A DNA stretch of 56,646 nt, taken from assembly GCA_003244185.1 (NCBI GenBank), contig QHBT01000054.1, forward strand, positions 1 through 56,646. The letters are read 5' to 3'. This DNA is from Candidatus Dormiibacter spiritus. Lineage in GTDB: Bacteria > Chloroflexota > Dormibacteria > Dormibacterales > Dormibacteraceae. A program made the translations under genes and the position numbers. Positions 40,063-47,123 of the stretch are shown piece after piece; the first letter of the stretch is position 1, and each line of letters starts with the position of its first letter. The notes under the pieces were generated by a model. The model was not told the origin of the DNA. It saw only the letters and a list, made by a program, of their open reading frames with translations, and made no database searches.

Positions 40063-40814
40063 AGCTGACCTTCATGGGCACTGCCGGCGCCCGCTTCATG
40101 GTGGCCAAGCAGCTCGCAGCTTCGGGCGGGCTCTACCTGGAGGCGGGCGGCACCCGACTGGCCCTCGATCCAGGGCCAGGCGCTGTCGTGCAGTACGCAA
40201 AGCGCAAGGTCGACCTGACCAAGCTCGGCGGCATCATGCTCAGCCACAAGCACCTGGACCACTCCTGCGACATCAACGTGATGATCGAGGGCATGACGGA
40301 AGGCGGCTTTTGCTCCCGCGGCTCCGTCTTCTGCCCCTCGGACGCATTGGACGAAGACCCGGTCATCCTGAACTACCTGCGCGGTTTTCCCCACGAACTG
40401 GTGAGGCTGGAGCCCGACTGTGCCTACCAGCTGGGCGAGCTGAGCTTTCACAGCACCCGCCGCCACGTGCACGGCGTGGAGACCTACGGCTTCCGCTTCC
40501 GGACGCTCGGCGCTGACCGGGACCAGCTGGGCTGGGTGACTGACTCCAAGTTCTATGAAGGCATTGCCGAAGACCACCGGGCGGAGGTCATGCTGATTCA
40601 CACAGTGCTGACGGAGAGCCGGCCAGACCTGCCGCATTTGGGACTGGACGACGCGGAGCGCATCATCCGGGAGGCGAAGCCGCGCTTGGCGGTCATCAGC
40701 CACTTCGGCATGGGCGTGTGGCGAGCCCGACCCTGGGAGGTGGCGGCCGCCATGAGCCAGCGAGTCGGCAGCGAGGTGAAGGCCGCCCGCGACGGCATGA
40801 CACTAGAGCTCTAA
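40059..40814 (+). CDS. MBL-fold hydrolase, RNase Z-like
   Basis: 251 residues: KLTFMGTAGARFM start, metal motif SHKHLDHSCD (HxHxDH), FHSTRRHVHGVETYGFRF, WVTDSKF and VISHFGMGVW. The N-terminal GTAGAR pattern and overall length are like RNase Z/ElaC relatives, but the exact tRNA-processing signature is not evident, so the substrate is open. GTG at 40059 overlaps the ligase stop; coupling to the ligase suggests a nucleic-acid or nucleotide substrate. Confidence 0.8.
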   Translation: MKLTFMGTAGARFMVAKQLAASGGLYLEAGGTRLALDPGPGAVVQYAKRKVDLTKLGGIMLSHKHLDHSCDINVMIEGMTEGGFCSRGSVFCPSDALDEDPVILNYLRGFPHELVRLEPDCAYQLGELSFHSTRRHVHGVETYGFRFRTLGADRDQLGWVTDSKFYEGIAEDHRAEVMLIHTVLTESRPDLPHLGLDDAERIIREAKPRLAVISHFGMGVWRARPWEVAAAMSQRVGSEVKAARDGMTLEL

Positions 40815-40904
40815 CGCTCTGCGCCTGCCTCCCCTTGCCATGTGCTGCCGCTTGGAGCTTCGAAGCGGGAGACCTGCTTACCTCGCCCCAACGTCAGGTC
40901 GATA

Positions 40905-40923
40905 GGCCGGGTTCATCCCGGTC
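40905..40923. terminator. Hairpin GGCCGGG-ttcat-CCCGGTC between convergent genes
   Basis: A 7-bp stem (one G-T pair) with a 5-base loop, in the 165-bp gap between the convergent MBL and clpP genes. No T-run follows on either side, so it may work with Rho or mark mRNA ends. A second stem CCGCTT/AAGCGG is at 40849-40867. Confidence 0.4.
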
Positions 40924-40979
40924 GGTACCGGACGTCCACTTAGCCACAGCCTGCCTCCCCGTGCCCGTTCCCTTGCCCG

Positions 40980-41609
40980 CTATCCGGCTACCGCCAGGGG
41001 AGGCGTCTCGATCAGACCATCGATGAGGCCATATTCGATCGACTCCTCGGGTGACATGTAGAAGTCGCGCTCGGTGTCGCGCTCGATCCGCTCCAGCGGC
41101 TGACCCGTGTGGTACGCGATGAGATCGTTCATCTCCGCCTTGATTCGGATGATCTCGCGGGCGTGGATGTCCAAGTCGGTGGCCTGACCGGTGATGCCCT
41201 GACCGGCGATCAGTGGCTGATGCAGGTGGATGCGGGTCGAAGGAAGGGCAAAGCGCTTACCCTTCTCGCCGGCCATCAGTAGCACCGTGCCAAAGCTGGC
41301 AGCCCGGCCGATGGCGATGGTGGAGATGGGTGGCGAGACGAACTGCATGGTGTCGTAGATGGCGAAGCCGGAGGCCACCGAGCCCCCCGGAGAGTTGATG
41401 AACATCTGGATCTCCTTCTCGGGATCCTCAGCGGCGAGAAAGATAAGCTGGGCCACTATCAAGTTGGCCATCGTGTCGTCGATCTGGCGCCCGACTATGA
41501 CTATCCTGTCTCGCAGCAGGCGAGAGTAGATGTCGAACGAGCGTTCGCGGTTGCCGCCCTCGTTCTCGATCACAGTCGGCACCCAGGCCAGAGGTTCCAT
41601 CCCCGTCAC
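40980..41609 (-). CDS. clpP: ATP-dependent Clp protease proteolytic subunit
   Basis: 209-residue serine peptidase forming the Clp tetradecamer. Catalytic S105 ([10 protein letters not shown]), H130 (RIHLHQP) and the Asp in [10 protein letters not shown] are present, with the INSPGGSV oxyanion segment. AASFG and IHLHQP differ slightly from the usual AASMG and MIHQP, which suggests a secondary or divergent ClpP. GTG 41609 or ATG 41600 may start it. It is a lone gene: no clpX or trigger factor adjoins it. Confidence 0.95.
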   Translation of the reverse strand: MTGMEPLAWVPTVIENEGGNRERSFDIYSRLLRDRIVIVGRQIDDTMANLIVAQLIFLAAEDPEKEIQMFINSPGGSVASGFAIYDTMQFVSPPISTIAIGRAASFGTVLLMAGEKGKRFALPSTRIHLHQPLIAGQGITGQATDLDIHAREIIRIKAEMNDLIAYHTGQPLERIERDTERDFYMSPEESIEYGLIDGLIETPPLAVAG

Positions 41610-41713
41610 TATATTGCCGAAGCCGAGCTTCCCAGCTCCTGCCGATTGCTCTGCCGCCCCCGGTCGTCGGCCCGCAGCCCCGTTGTCCGGTCAGGACACT
41701 TAGGCTTTGCCGA

Positions 41714-42166
41714 GTGACAGCCAGCCGGTCGGCCGCCCAGATCCTTACCGCCAAGGACTTCTTCGCCGCGGTGCAGGTGAAGCTGGCCGGCCGGCTGCCG
41801 GCCCAACTTCGGGGCTTCGACTCCCGGCCCGGGCCCCGTCTGCTGAAGTTCGACTACGGTCATCGCGAAACGCACTTCGAGGTCTGGCACCATCGAGCCA
41901 TCGGCAGGTTGGAGGTCGGCCTCCATTTCGAAGGCGACAGGGCCCTGAACGATCGAGCGCGCGAGTTCTTCCGCGCCCATATGGTGCAGGTCAAGGGCAC
42001 GCTGCCGCGGGCGGAGCTGGAGCCGTGGGACAGGGGCTGGTCACGCCTGTATGAGACGCTGCCGGGGACCGAGCTGAGCGACCAGCTGCTGGACCAGGCG
42101 AGCGATCTGCTGGCCGCCTACATTGGCACGCTGGAACCGTTGCTGGAAAACTTCTGGGAGGCCTGA
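41714..42166 (+). CDS. Hypothetical protein heading an aminotransferase operon
   Basis: 150 residues, soluble, no signal peptide. The N-terminal half reads TAKDFFAAVQVKLAGRLPAQ, then LRGFDSRPGPRLLKFDYGHR, EVWHHRAIGRLEVGLHFEG; the C-terminal half is helical (LPGTELSDQLLDQASDLLAA). The single-domain alpha/beta look and conserved-looking aromatic strand suggest a real protein, but I do not know the family. GTG 41714; the stop overlaps the aminotransferase ATG (TGATG), so it is probably functionally linked. Confidence 0.65.
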   Translation: MTASRSAAQILTAKDFFAAVQVKLAGRLPAQLRGFDSRPGPRLLKFDYGHRETHFEVWHHRAIGRLEVGLHFEGDRALNDRAREFFRAHMVQVKGTLPRAELEPWDRGWSRLYETLPGTELSDQLLDQASDLLAAYIGTLEPLLENFWEA

Positions 42167-43314
42167 TGCCCCTTCTCCGCCCGAACGACGCTCGCGACCT
42201 CTTCCCCATCACGCGCCAGTGTCTCTACCTGAACCACGCCGGCAACGCGCCGCTCTCGGAGCGGGCTCGGGCGGCGCTGGAGGAGCTGACTGAGCAACTG
42301 ACCAGCCGGCCCTACCGCGCCGGCCACAGCCAGGAGCTGGCCGAGGAGGTCCGCTCGGCCCTTTCCCGGCTGGTCGGCGCCGAGCCCGACACCCTGGCGC
42401 TTGTCAGGAGCACCGCTCACGGCCTCTCGCTCCTGGCGGGGGGTCTGAACTGGCACGCCGGCGACAACGTGGTGGGAGCCCGCGGCGAGTACCCGGCCAA
42501 CCTCTATCCCTGGCTCTCCCTGCGCGAGCGGGGGGTCGAGTTCCGCTTGGTCGAGCCTGAGGCAGGCCGGATCACGCCCAACGCGGTCCTCTCCCTGGTG
42601 GACGAGCGCACGCGCGTGGTGGCGCTCAGCCATGTCCAGTTCTGGAACGGCTACCGGCTGGACCTGGCTCAGATCGGCGCCGAGCTGGACCGGCGCGGCG
42701 TCATCTTTGCCGTGGACTTGATCCAATCGGCTGGAGCGCTGCAGCTTGATTTGGACCGCCTGCCTGTCGACTTCGCCGCGGCGGGCGGCTACAAGTGGCA
42801 ACTCGGTCCGATCGGCATGGGCTTCTGTTACTGCCGGCCCGAGCTCGTTCGCAAGCTCAGTCCGGTGCTGGTCGGCACCGGCAGCGTGACCAGCCCCTTC
42901 GAGTACTTCCAGCCGCGTTACGAGCCGGCGGCCACCGCCCGCCGCTTCGAGGAGTCAGCTCTCTCGCTCCTGGATCTGACCGGCTACCTGGCCGGCCTGC
43001 AGATCCTTCTGGACGCCGGTCCGGCGCAGGTGGAGGAGCGCGTACTGGGCCTGGCCGCCCGCCTCCGCGAAGGCCTGGACGGTCTCGGCTACGAGCTGGT
43101 GGAACCCTGGCCCCGCGCGCCCGGAGAGTGCTCAGGCATAGTCAGCTTTCGGCGCCCCGGTTCGCCCGCCTCAGCAGTCTGGCGGGAGCTGACTGCGGCC
43201 GGCATCGTGTCGCGCCTGCACGGCGATCTGGTCAGACTCTCGCCGCACTTCTACAACCTGGAGCGGGAGATGGACAGAGTGCTGGAGGTGCTGGCGCCGT
43301 TGGAGGTTCGCTGA
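42166..43314 (+). CDS. Class V aminotransferase / cysteine desulfurase-like PLP enzyme
   Basis: 382 residues, fold type I. YLNHAGNAPLSERARAALEE at the N-terminus, ALVRSTAHGLSLLAGGLNW, ALSHVQFWNGYRLDLAQIG, then FAVDLIQSAGALQLDLD with the PLP-binding Asp and AAGGYKWQLGPIG with the Schiff-base Lys. No persulfide Cys loop like that of the enzyme at 9364 is visible. This is closest to the isopenicillin-N-epimerase/kynureninase-like branch; the reaction may be epimerisation, lyase or transamination. It is flanked by the unknown 150-residue gene (TGATG) and a methyltransferase starting directly after its stop. Confidence 0.85.
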   Translation: MPLLRPNDARDLFPITRQCLYLNHAGNAPLSERARAALEELTEQLTSRPYRAGHSQELAEEVRSALSRLVGAEPDTLALVRSTAHGLSLLAGGLNWHAGDNVVGARGEYPANLYPWLSLRERGVEFRLVEPEAGRITPNAVLSLVDERTRVVALSHVQFWNGYRLDLAQIGAELDRRGVIFAVDLIQSAGALQLDLDRLPVDFAAAGGYKWQLGPIGMGFCYCRPELVRKLSPVLVGTGSVTSPFEYFQPRYEPAATARRFEESALSLLDLTGYLAGLQILLDAGPAQVEERVLGLAARLREGLDGLGYELVEPWPRAPGECSGIVSFRRPGSPASAVWRELTAAGIVSRLHGDLVRLSPHFYNLEREMDRVLEVLAPLEVR

Positions 43315-43980
43315 GTGAAGCTGGAAGCGCTGGAGATGACGCCGGAGCTTGACGGCTACCTCCAATCTTTGCTGCCGCCGAGCAGCGGTGTGCTGGCGCG
43401 CCTTGAGAAGGAGTTGGAAAGCAACAATCTGCCAGCCATCGGCCCTGCGGTCGGCCGTCTTCTCGCCCTGCTGCTCCGGATGAACCGCTGCGTCGACGTG
43501 CTCGAGCTCGGGACTGCCGCCGGGTACAGCGCCCTCTGGCTGGCCAACGGCTGCGGCGGCCGCGTGCTGAGCTTGGAGCTGGATCCAGAGCGAGCCCGGC
43601 TGGCGCGTGCCAACATCGCCGAAGCGGGCCTGGCTGACCGGATCGAGGTGGTGGAGGCGGATGCGCTGGAGTACCTGGAGGGCATGGCGGTCGAAGTCGA
43701 CGCGATCTTTAACGACCTCCTCAACTCTTTTCCCGACGAGGCGGCGGCGGAGCGCTCGTTCCGGCTTTCCTTCAAGCGGCTGCGCCCGGGCGGACTGCTG
43801 CTAGCTGACAACGCGCTGCGCCGGGGCGAGGTGGTGGATCCCCGGTCGCGCGGCGCTCGGAACGTCGCGCGCTACAACCAGCTGGTGGCCGACGAACCGA
43901 GTCTGGAGAGCGTCATCGTGCCGCTGCGGGACGGCGTTTCCCTCGCGCGCAAGGCAGACCTGGCGCTGCCCACCGTCTGA
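43315..43980 (+). CDS. O-methyltransferase family 3 (CCoAOMT-like)
   Basis: 221 residues. Motif VLELGTAAGYSALWLANG binds SAM, LSLELDPERARLARANI follows, then the acidic VVEADALEYLE, and LRPGGLLLADNALRRGEVVD carries the Asp-Asn metal/catalytic segment of cation-dependent O-methyltransferases (YrrM/CCoAOMT type). Acceptor is probably a catechol or hydroxylated aromatic, unconfirmed. GTG at 43315 follows the aminotransferase TGA with no gap. A ThDP enzyme gene begins 13 bases after its stop. Confidence 0.88.
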   Translation: MKLEALEMTPELDGYLQSLLPPSSGVLARLEKELESNNLPAIGPAVGRLLALLLRMNRCVDVLELGTAAGYSALWLANGCGGRVLSLELDPERARLARANIAEAGLADRIEVVEADALEYLEGMAVEVDAIFNDLLNSFPDEAAAERSFRLSFKRLRPGGLLLADNALRRGEVVDPRSRGARNVARYNQLVADEPSLESVIVPLRDGVSLARKADLALPTV

Positions 43981-43993
43981 CGCCCGGTCCGTC

Positions 43994-45637
43994 ATGAATA
44001 CAGCCCGCGCGGTGGGACAGACGCTGGTCAGGCTGGGTGTAGAAGAGGTCTTCGGTGTGATCGGCAGCGGCAACCTGGTCGCCACCAACGCCATGGTGGC
44101 GGCCGGGGCCCGCTTCTTTGGCGCCCGGCACGAGGGCGGTGCCATCACAATGGCGGATGCCTACTCCCGGGTCACCGGCCGGGTGGGTGTCTGCACTGTG
44201 CACCACGGACCGGGTCTGACCAACGCCGTGACCGGACTCACCGAAGCTGTGAAGAGTCGGACGCCGCTGCTCCTGGTCACCTCGGATGTCGGTGCCACGG
44301 CTCTACTCTCCAACTTCAGGATCGACCAGGCCCAGCTGGTTGTGGCAGTGGGAGCCGTCGTGGCGCGGCTGCTCAGCCCGGAGACCGCTGTGGTCGACAC
44401 GGTGCGGGCCTATCGCAGGGCGCTCGCGGAGCGCATCCCGGTGGTCCTGATGATGCCGCTCGACGTGCAGCACGCTGACTGCCCGGAGCCCCCGGCTGAG
44501 CTCCCGCCGTTGGTCGCCCTGCCGCCTGCCGTCCCCGGTCAGACAGAGCTGAAGACGGCGGCGGCGCTGCTGGCAAAAGGCCGCCGGCCTCTTGTCATCG
44601 CCGGCCGCGGAGCGGTCCTGGCCGGAGCCGGTGAGGCGCTGGAGCGCCTGGCCGAGCAGATAGGTGCCCTGCTGGCGACGAGCGCGCCGGCCAAGGACTA
44701 CTTCCAGAGCAGTCGCTGGTCACTCGGCATCTCCGGCGGCTTTTCCAGCGACCTGGCGGCGGAGCTGATCGCCGAGGCAGACCTCGTGCTGGCGGCAGGC
44801 GCCAGCCTCAACATGTGGACAACGCGCCAGGGCAGCCTGCTGAGCCGGCAGGCGAGGGTGATTGCCATCGACAGTGACGCTCGAGCGCTTGGTCAGCACC
44901 ACCGGGTCGACCTGGCGCTGGTCGGCGACGCCCGCAGCACCGTCTGCGGGCTGAGCGCCGAGCTGGCGGATCGGGCTGTCCCCGGCTGGCGCAGCGACGA
45001 GCTGGCGGCGCGCATCGCGGCGGGTAGCTGGCTGAAGCAGCCGTACCAAGATGAGAGCACGCCCGAGCGGATCGACCCGCGAACGCTGTCGCTGGCCGTC
45101 GGTGAGCTGCTGCCGCGGGAGGTGAACATCGCCACTGACGGCGGCCACTTCTGCGGCAATGCGGCGCTCTACTGGACTGTGCCCGAGCCGGCGGCTTTCG
45201 CGTTCACGCAGAACTTTCAAGTGGTGGGGATTGGACTCGCCACGGGCATCGGCGCGGCCATCGGCCGACCCGACCGGCTCACGGTCACTGCGCTCGGTGA
45301 CGGCGGCGCGCTGATGGGCATCTCGGAGCTCGAGACTGTCGCCCGCTTCCGGTTGGGCATGCTGATCGTGGTCTTCAACGATGCCGCCTTCGGGGCTGAG
45401 GTACATCACTTCGAGCCACTCGGCGAGGATCTGAGCCTGGTGCGATTCGAGGAAACTGACTTTGTGCCGCTGGCGCGGGCGGCCGGCTTGGACGGAGTTA
45501 CCGTCCGCCGCCGCGAGGACCTGGCTCAGGTGGGGGAGTGGCTGGCCGGCAGCCGGGACAGATCGCTCCTGGTCGACGCCAAGGTGGTCCCCACGGTGGT
45601 GGCTCCGTGGCTGGAGGAGGCTTTCAAGGGTCACTGA
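43994..45637 (+). CDS. Thiamine-diphosphate-dependent enzyme (acetolactate synthase-like)
   Basis: 547 residues with three domains. The PYR domain has the catalytic Glu in GARHEGGAITMADAYSR; the middle domain has VIAGRGAVLAGAGEAL; the PP domain binds ThDP/Mg through ALGDGGALMGISELETV and then VVFNDAAFGAE. FAD-binding residues typical of AHAS are not obvious, so it is more likely a decarboxylase or carboligase than valine-pathway AHAS, and no small subunit gene is nearby. It ends the four-gene operon 41714-45637, whose combined pathway is unknown. Confidence 0.88.
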   Translation: MNTARAVGQTLVRLGVEEVFGVIGSGNLVATNAMVAAGARFFGARHEGGAITMADAYSRVTGRVGVCTVHHGPGLTNAVTGLTEAVKSRTPLLLVTSDVGATALLSNFRIDQAQLVVAVGAVVARLLSPETAVVDTVRAYRRALAERIPVVLMMPLDVQHADCPEPPAELPPLVALPPAVPGQTELKTAAALLAKGRRPLVIAGRGAVLAGAGEALERLAEQIGALLATSAPAKDYFQSSRWSLGISGGFSSDLAAELIAEADLVLAAGASLNMWTTRQGSLLSRQARVIAIDSDARALGQHHRVDLALVGDARSTVCGLSAELADRAVPGWRSDELAARIAAGSWLKQPYQDESTPERIDPRTLSLAVGELLPREVNIATDGGHFCGNAALYWTVPEPAAFAFTQNFQVVGIGLATGIGAAIGRPDRLTVTALGDGGALMGISELETVARFRLGMLIVVFNDAAFGAEVHHFEPLGEDLSLVRFEETDFVPLARAAGLDGVTVRRREDLAQVGEWLAGSRDRSLLVDAKVVPTVVAPWLEEAFKGH

Positions 45638-45701
45638 AAGCTGACATCTTCGGTTGGTTGGTCCCTCGCGTCGGGGCGCCGCGTGTGCCATCCTGTCGGT
45701 C

Positions 45702-46031
45702 ATGAGCCGAGGGCCGACTCGCCGTGTCAGCCGACTGGTGGCATCCGGCGCGATCTCCGAGGCACTCGTGCGCGCCGCCGAGCACGAGGCCGACCTACTG
45801 GCGCAGCCCTACATCAGCCTTGACCACGTCCAGCTGGCTCGCCTCCGAAGGGACGGGCTCGCGGCCGAGTACAACGCACTGCGAGGGAGGTTGACAGCTG
45901 ATGTCCCGCGTCGCTGGTGGCGTCCCCTCGGTCCTCGCTCGGCGCTTCGGCGGCGAGGGCGGCAGGACACCGAGGCGGCACGCCTCGCGGCTGAGCATGC
46001 GGAGCGCGGCGACGATACCGATCGATTGTGA
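45702..46031 (+). CDS. Small protein with Clp-N-like segment
   Basis: 109 residues from ATG 45702. Residues 16-50 (ISEALVRAAEHEADLLAQPY, ISLDHVQLARLRRDG) resemble half of a ClpA/B/C N-domain repeat, where A...A...g-h-x-y-I/V-x-x-E-H-L-L-x-A is conserved; here DHVQLA replaces EHLLLA. The C-terminus is Arg/Ala-rich (PRSALRRRGRQDTEAARLAA). Clp-N assignment is tentative. It lies between the ThDP gene and the convergent moaX gene. Confidence 0.5.
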   Translation: MSRGPTRRVSRLVASGAISEALVRAAEHEADLLAQPYISLDHVQLARLRRDGLAAEYNALRGRLTADVPRRWWRPLGPRSALRRRGRQDTEAARLAAEHAERGDDTDRL

Positions 46032-46077
46032 ACGAAGGCCTGCGCCGCCGCGAGGTCGCACCGCTCCAGCGCAGTGG

Positions 46078-46746
46078 TCAGGGGCGGGCGTCGGGGCCTT
46101 CGATCCAGACCGCGCCGGAGCTGGCGAACTCCTTCTTCCAGACCGGCACCGACTCCTTCAGCCTGTCGATGCCCCAGTGGCAGGCTTCGATGGCTTCGCC
46201 CCGGTGGGGGCAGGCGACAGTCACCACCACCGACGCCTCGCCGATGTCCAGCTTGCCGATGCGGTGCGCCATCGCCACTCGAGCGGCAGGCCAGCGGCGG
46301 CCCATCTCGTCGGCCAGCTCAGTCATCTTGGCCTCGGCCATGCCGGCGTAGGCCTCGTACTCCAGGTGGGTGACGCTCTCACCCCGAGCGCTGTCGCGGA
46401 CGATGCCGGTGAAGGTGCAGATCGCGCCCGCGCCCGGGTGTGTCACAGCCGCTTCGAGGCGCCGGGCGTCCAGCACCTCGGCGCTCAGCTCGATCAGGGC
46501 CACTGGCCCGGAGCCGCCGCTCACCGGGGGGATGAAGGCGATCTCGTCACCGTCAGCTACCTCGTCCTCCCAGCCGGCGTAGTTCTGGTTGCGGGCAGGC
46601 CGGATCAGGTTCTGGTCTGCTTCCAGGCCGGGATGCCGCCGCCGCAACGCCTGGTAGAGGTCGCCGATACTGCCGCCGCCCGGCAGCTGCTCGGAGGCCA
46701 CCCCGGCCTGCTCGCGGAGGCGGGCGAAGAGCCTGACGGTGACCAT
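46078..46746 (-). CDS. moaX: MoaD-MoaE fusion, molybdopterin synthase
   Basis: 222 residues. Residues 1-78 are MoaD (ubiquitin-like, VTVRLFARLREQAGVASEQL, ending FIPPVSGG), residues 82-222 MoaE (ICTFTGIVRDSARGESVTHL, MAHRIGKLDIGE, SVPVWKKEFASSG). Molybdopterin synthase inserts the dithiolene sulfurs into precursor Z. The MoaD Gly-Gly (77-78) must become a free thiocarboxylate, so the fusion has to be cut after it, as known for mycobacterial MoaX; the following SGPVALIELSAE is the linker. The ATG abuts the SLOG gene stop. No other moa genes are in the window. Confidence 0.93.
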   Translation of the reverse strand: MVTVRLFARLREQAGVASEQLPGGGSIGDLYQALRRRHPGLEADQNLIRPARNQNYAGWEDEVADGDEIAFIPPVSGGSGPVALIELSAEVLDARRLEAAVTHPGAGAICTFTGIVRDSARGESVTHLEYEAYAGMAEAKMTELADEMGRRWPAARVAMAHRIGKLDIGEASVVVTVACPHRGEAIEACHWGIDRLKESVPVWKKEFASSGAVWIEGPDARP

Positions 46747-47123
46747 CAGGCCTCCTTTCCCGGCGAACCGAGGGCAGTGAGCACGTGCACCTCCTTGCCG
46801 CTGTCGAGGGCCCGCTCGATGGTTCGACGGGTGCCGCTGGAGGCCCCGTCCCAGAAAGCCACCAGCACATCCACTGCTCCGACCAGGCGCTGATTGCGAC
46901 TGGCGGCGACCTCGTCATCCCGCGCCTCCTCGAAAGATGCCGCCAGCACCTTCACCGGTAAACCTCGTTCGCGTGCAGTTCGGGCTGCTGTAGCGTCCAC
47001 GCCGCTGGCGCTGCCGGTGACCAAGCTCGCCGCCCGGGGCAGCTCGCGCACGTAGCTGGCGACTCGGTCGAGGTCGGGATAGTGCCGGCTGCCGACGATG
47101 CCGACACGCTGGGCTGCCGTCAA
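46746..47123 (-). CDS. SLOG/DprA-like Rossmann protein
   Basis: 125 residues, start TTG 47123 (MTAAQRVGIVGSR) overlapping the pckA stop as TTGA. It has VGIVGSRHYPDLDRVASYV, LVTGSASGVDATAARTARER and a DEVAASRNQRLVGAVDVLVA stretch: the nucleotide-binding pattern of SLOG-superfamily (DprA/LOG-like) domains. The final VLTALGSPGKEA overlaps the moaX start. It is too short for a full DprA and lacks its partner domains; a small nucleotide-sensing or hydrolysing protein is likely. A longer open frame continues into pckA and is not coding. Confidence 0.75.
   Translation of the reverse strand: MTAAQRVGIVGSRHYPDLDRVASYVRELPRAASLVTGSASGVDATAARTARERGLPVKVLAASFEEARDDEVAASRNQRLVGAVDVLVAFWDGASSGTRRTIERALDSGKEVHVLTALGSPGKEA

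Noticed and set aside
45901-46893. 330-codon plus-strand open frame
   Set aside because: Antisense to moaX, whose MoaD and MoaE motifs are unmistakable.
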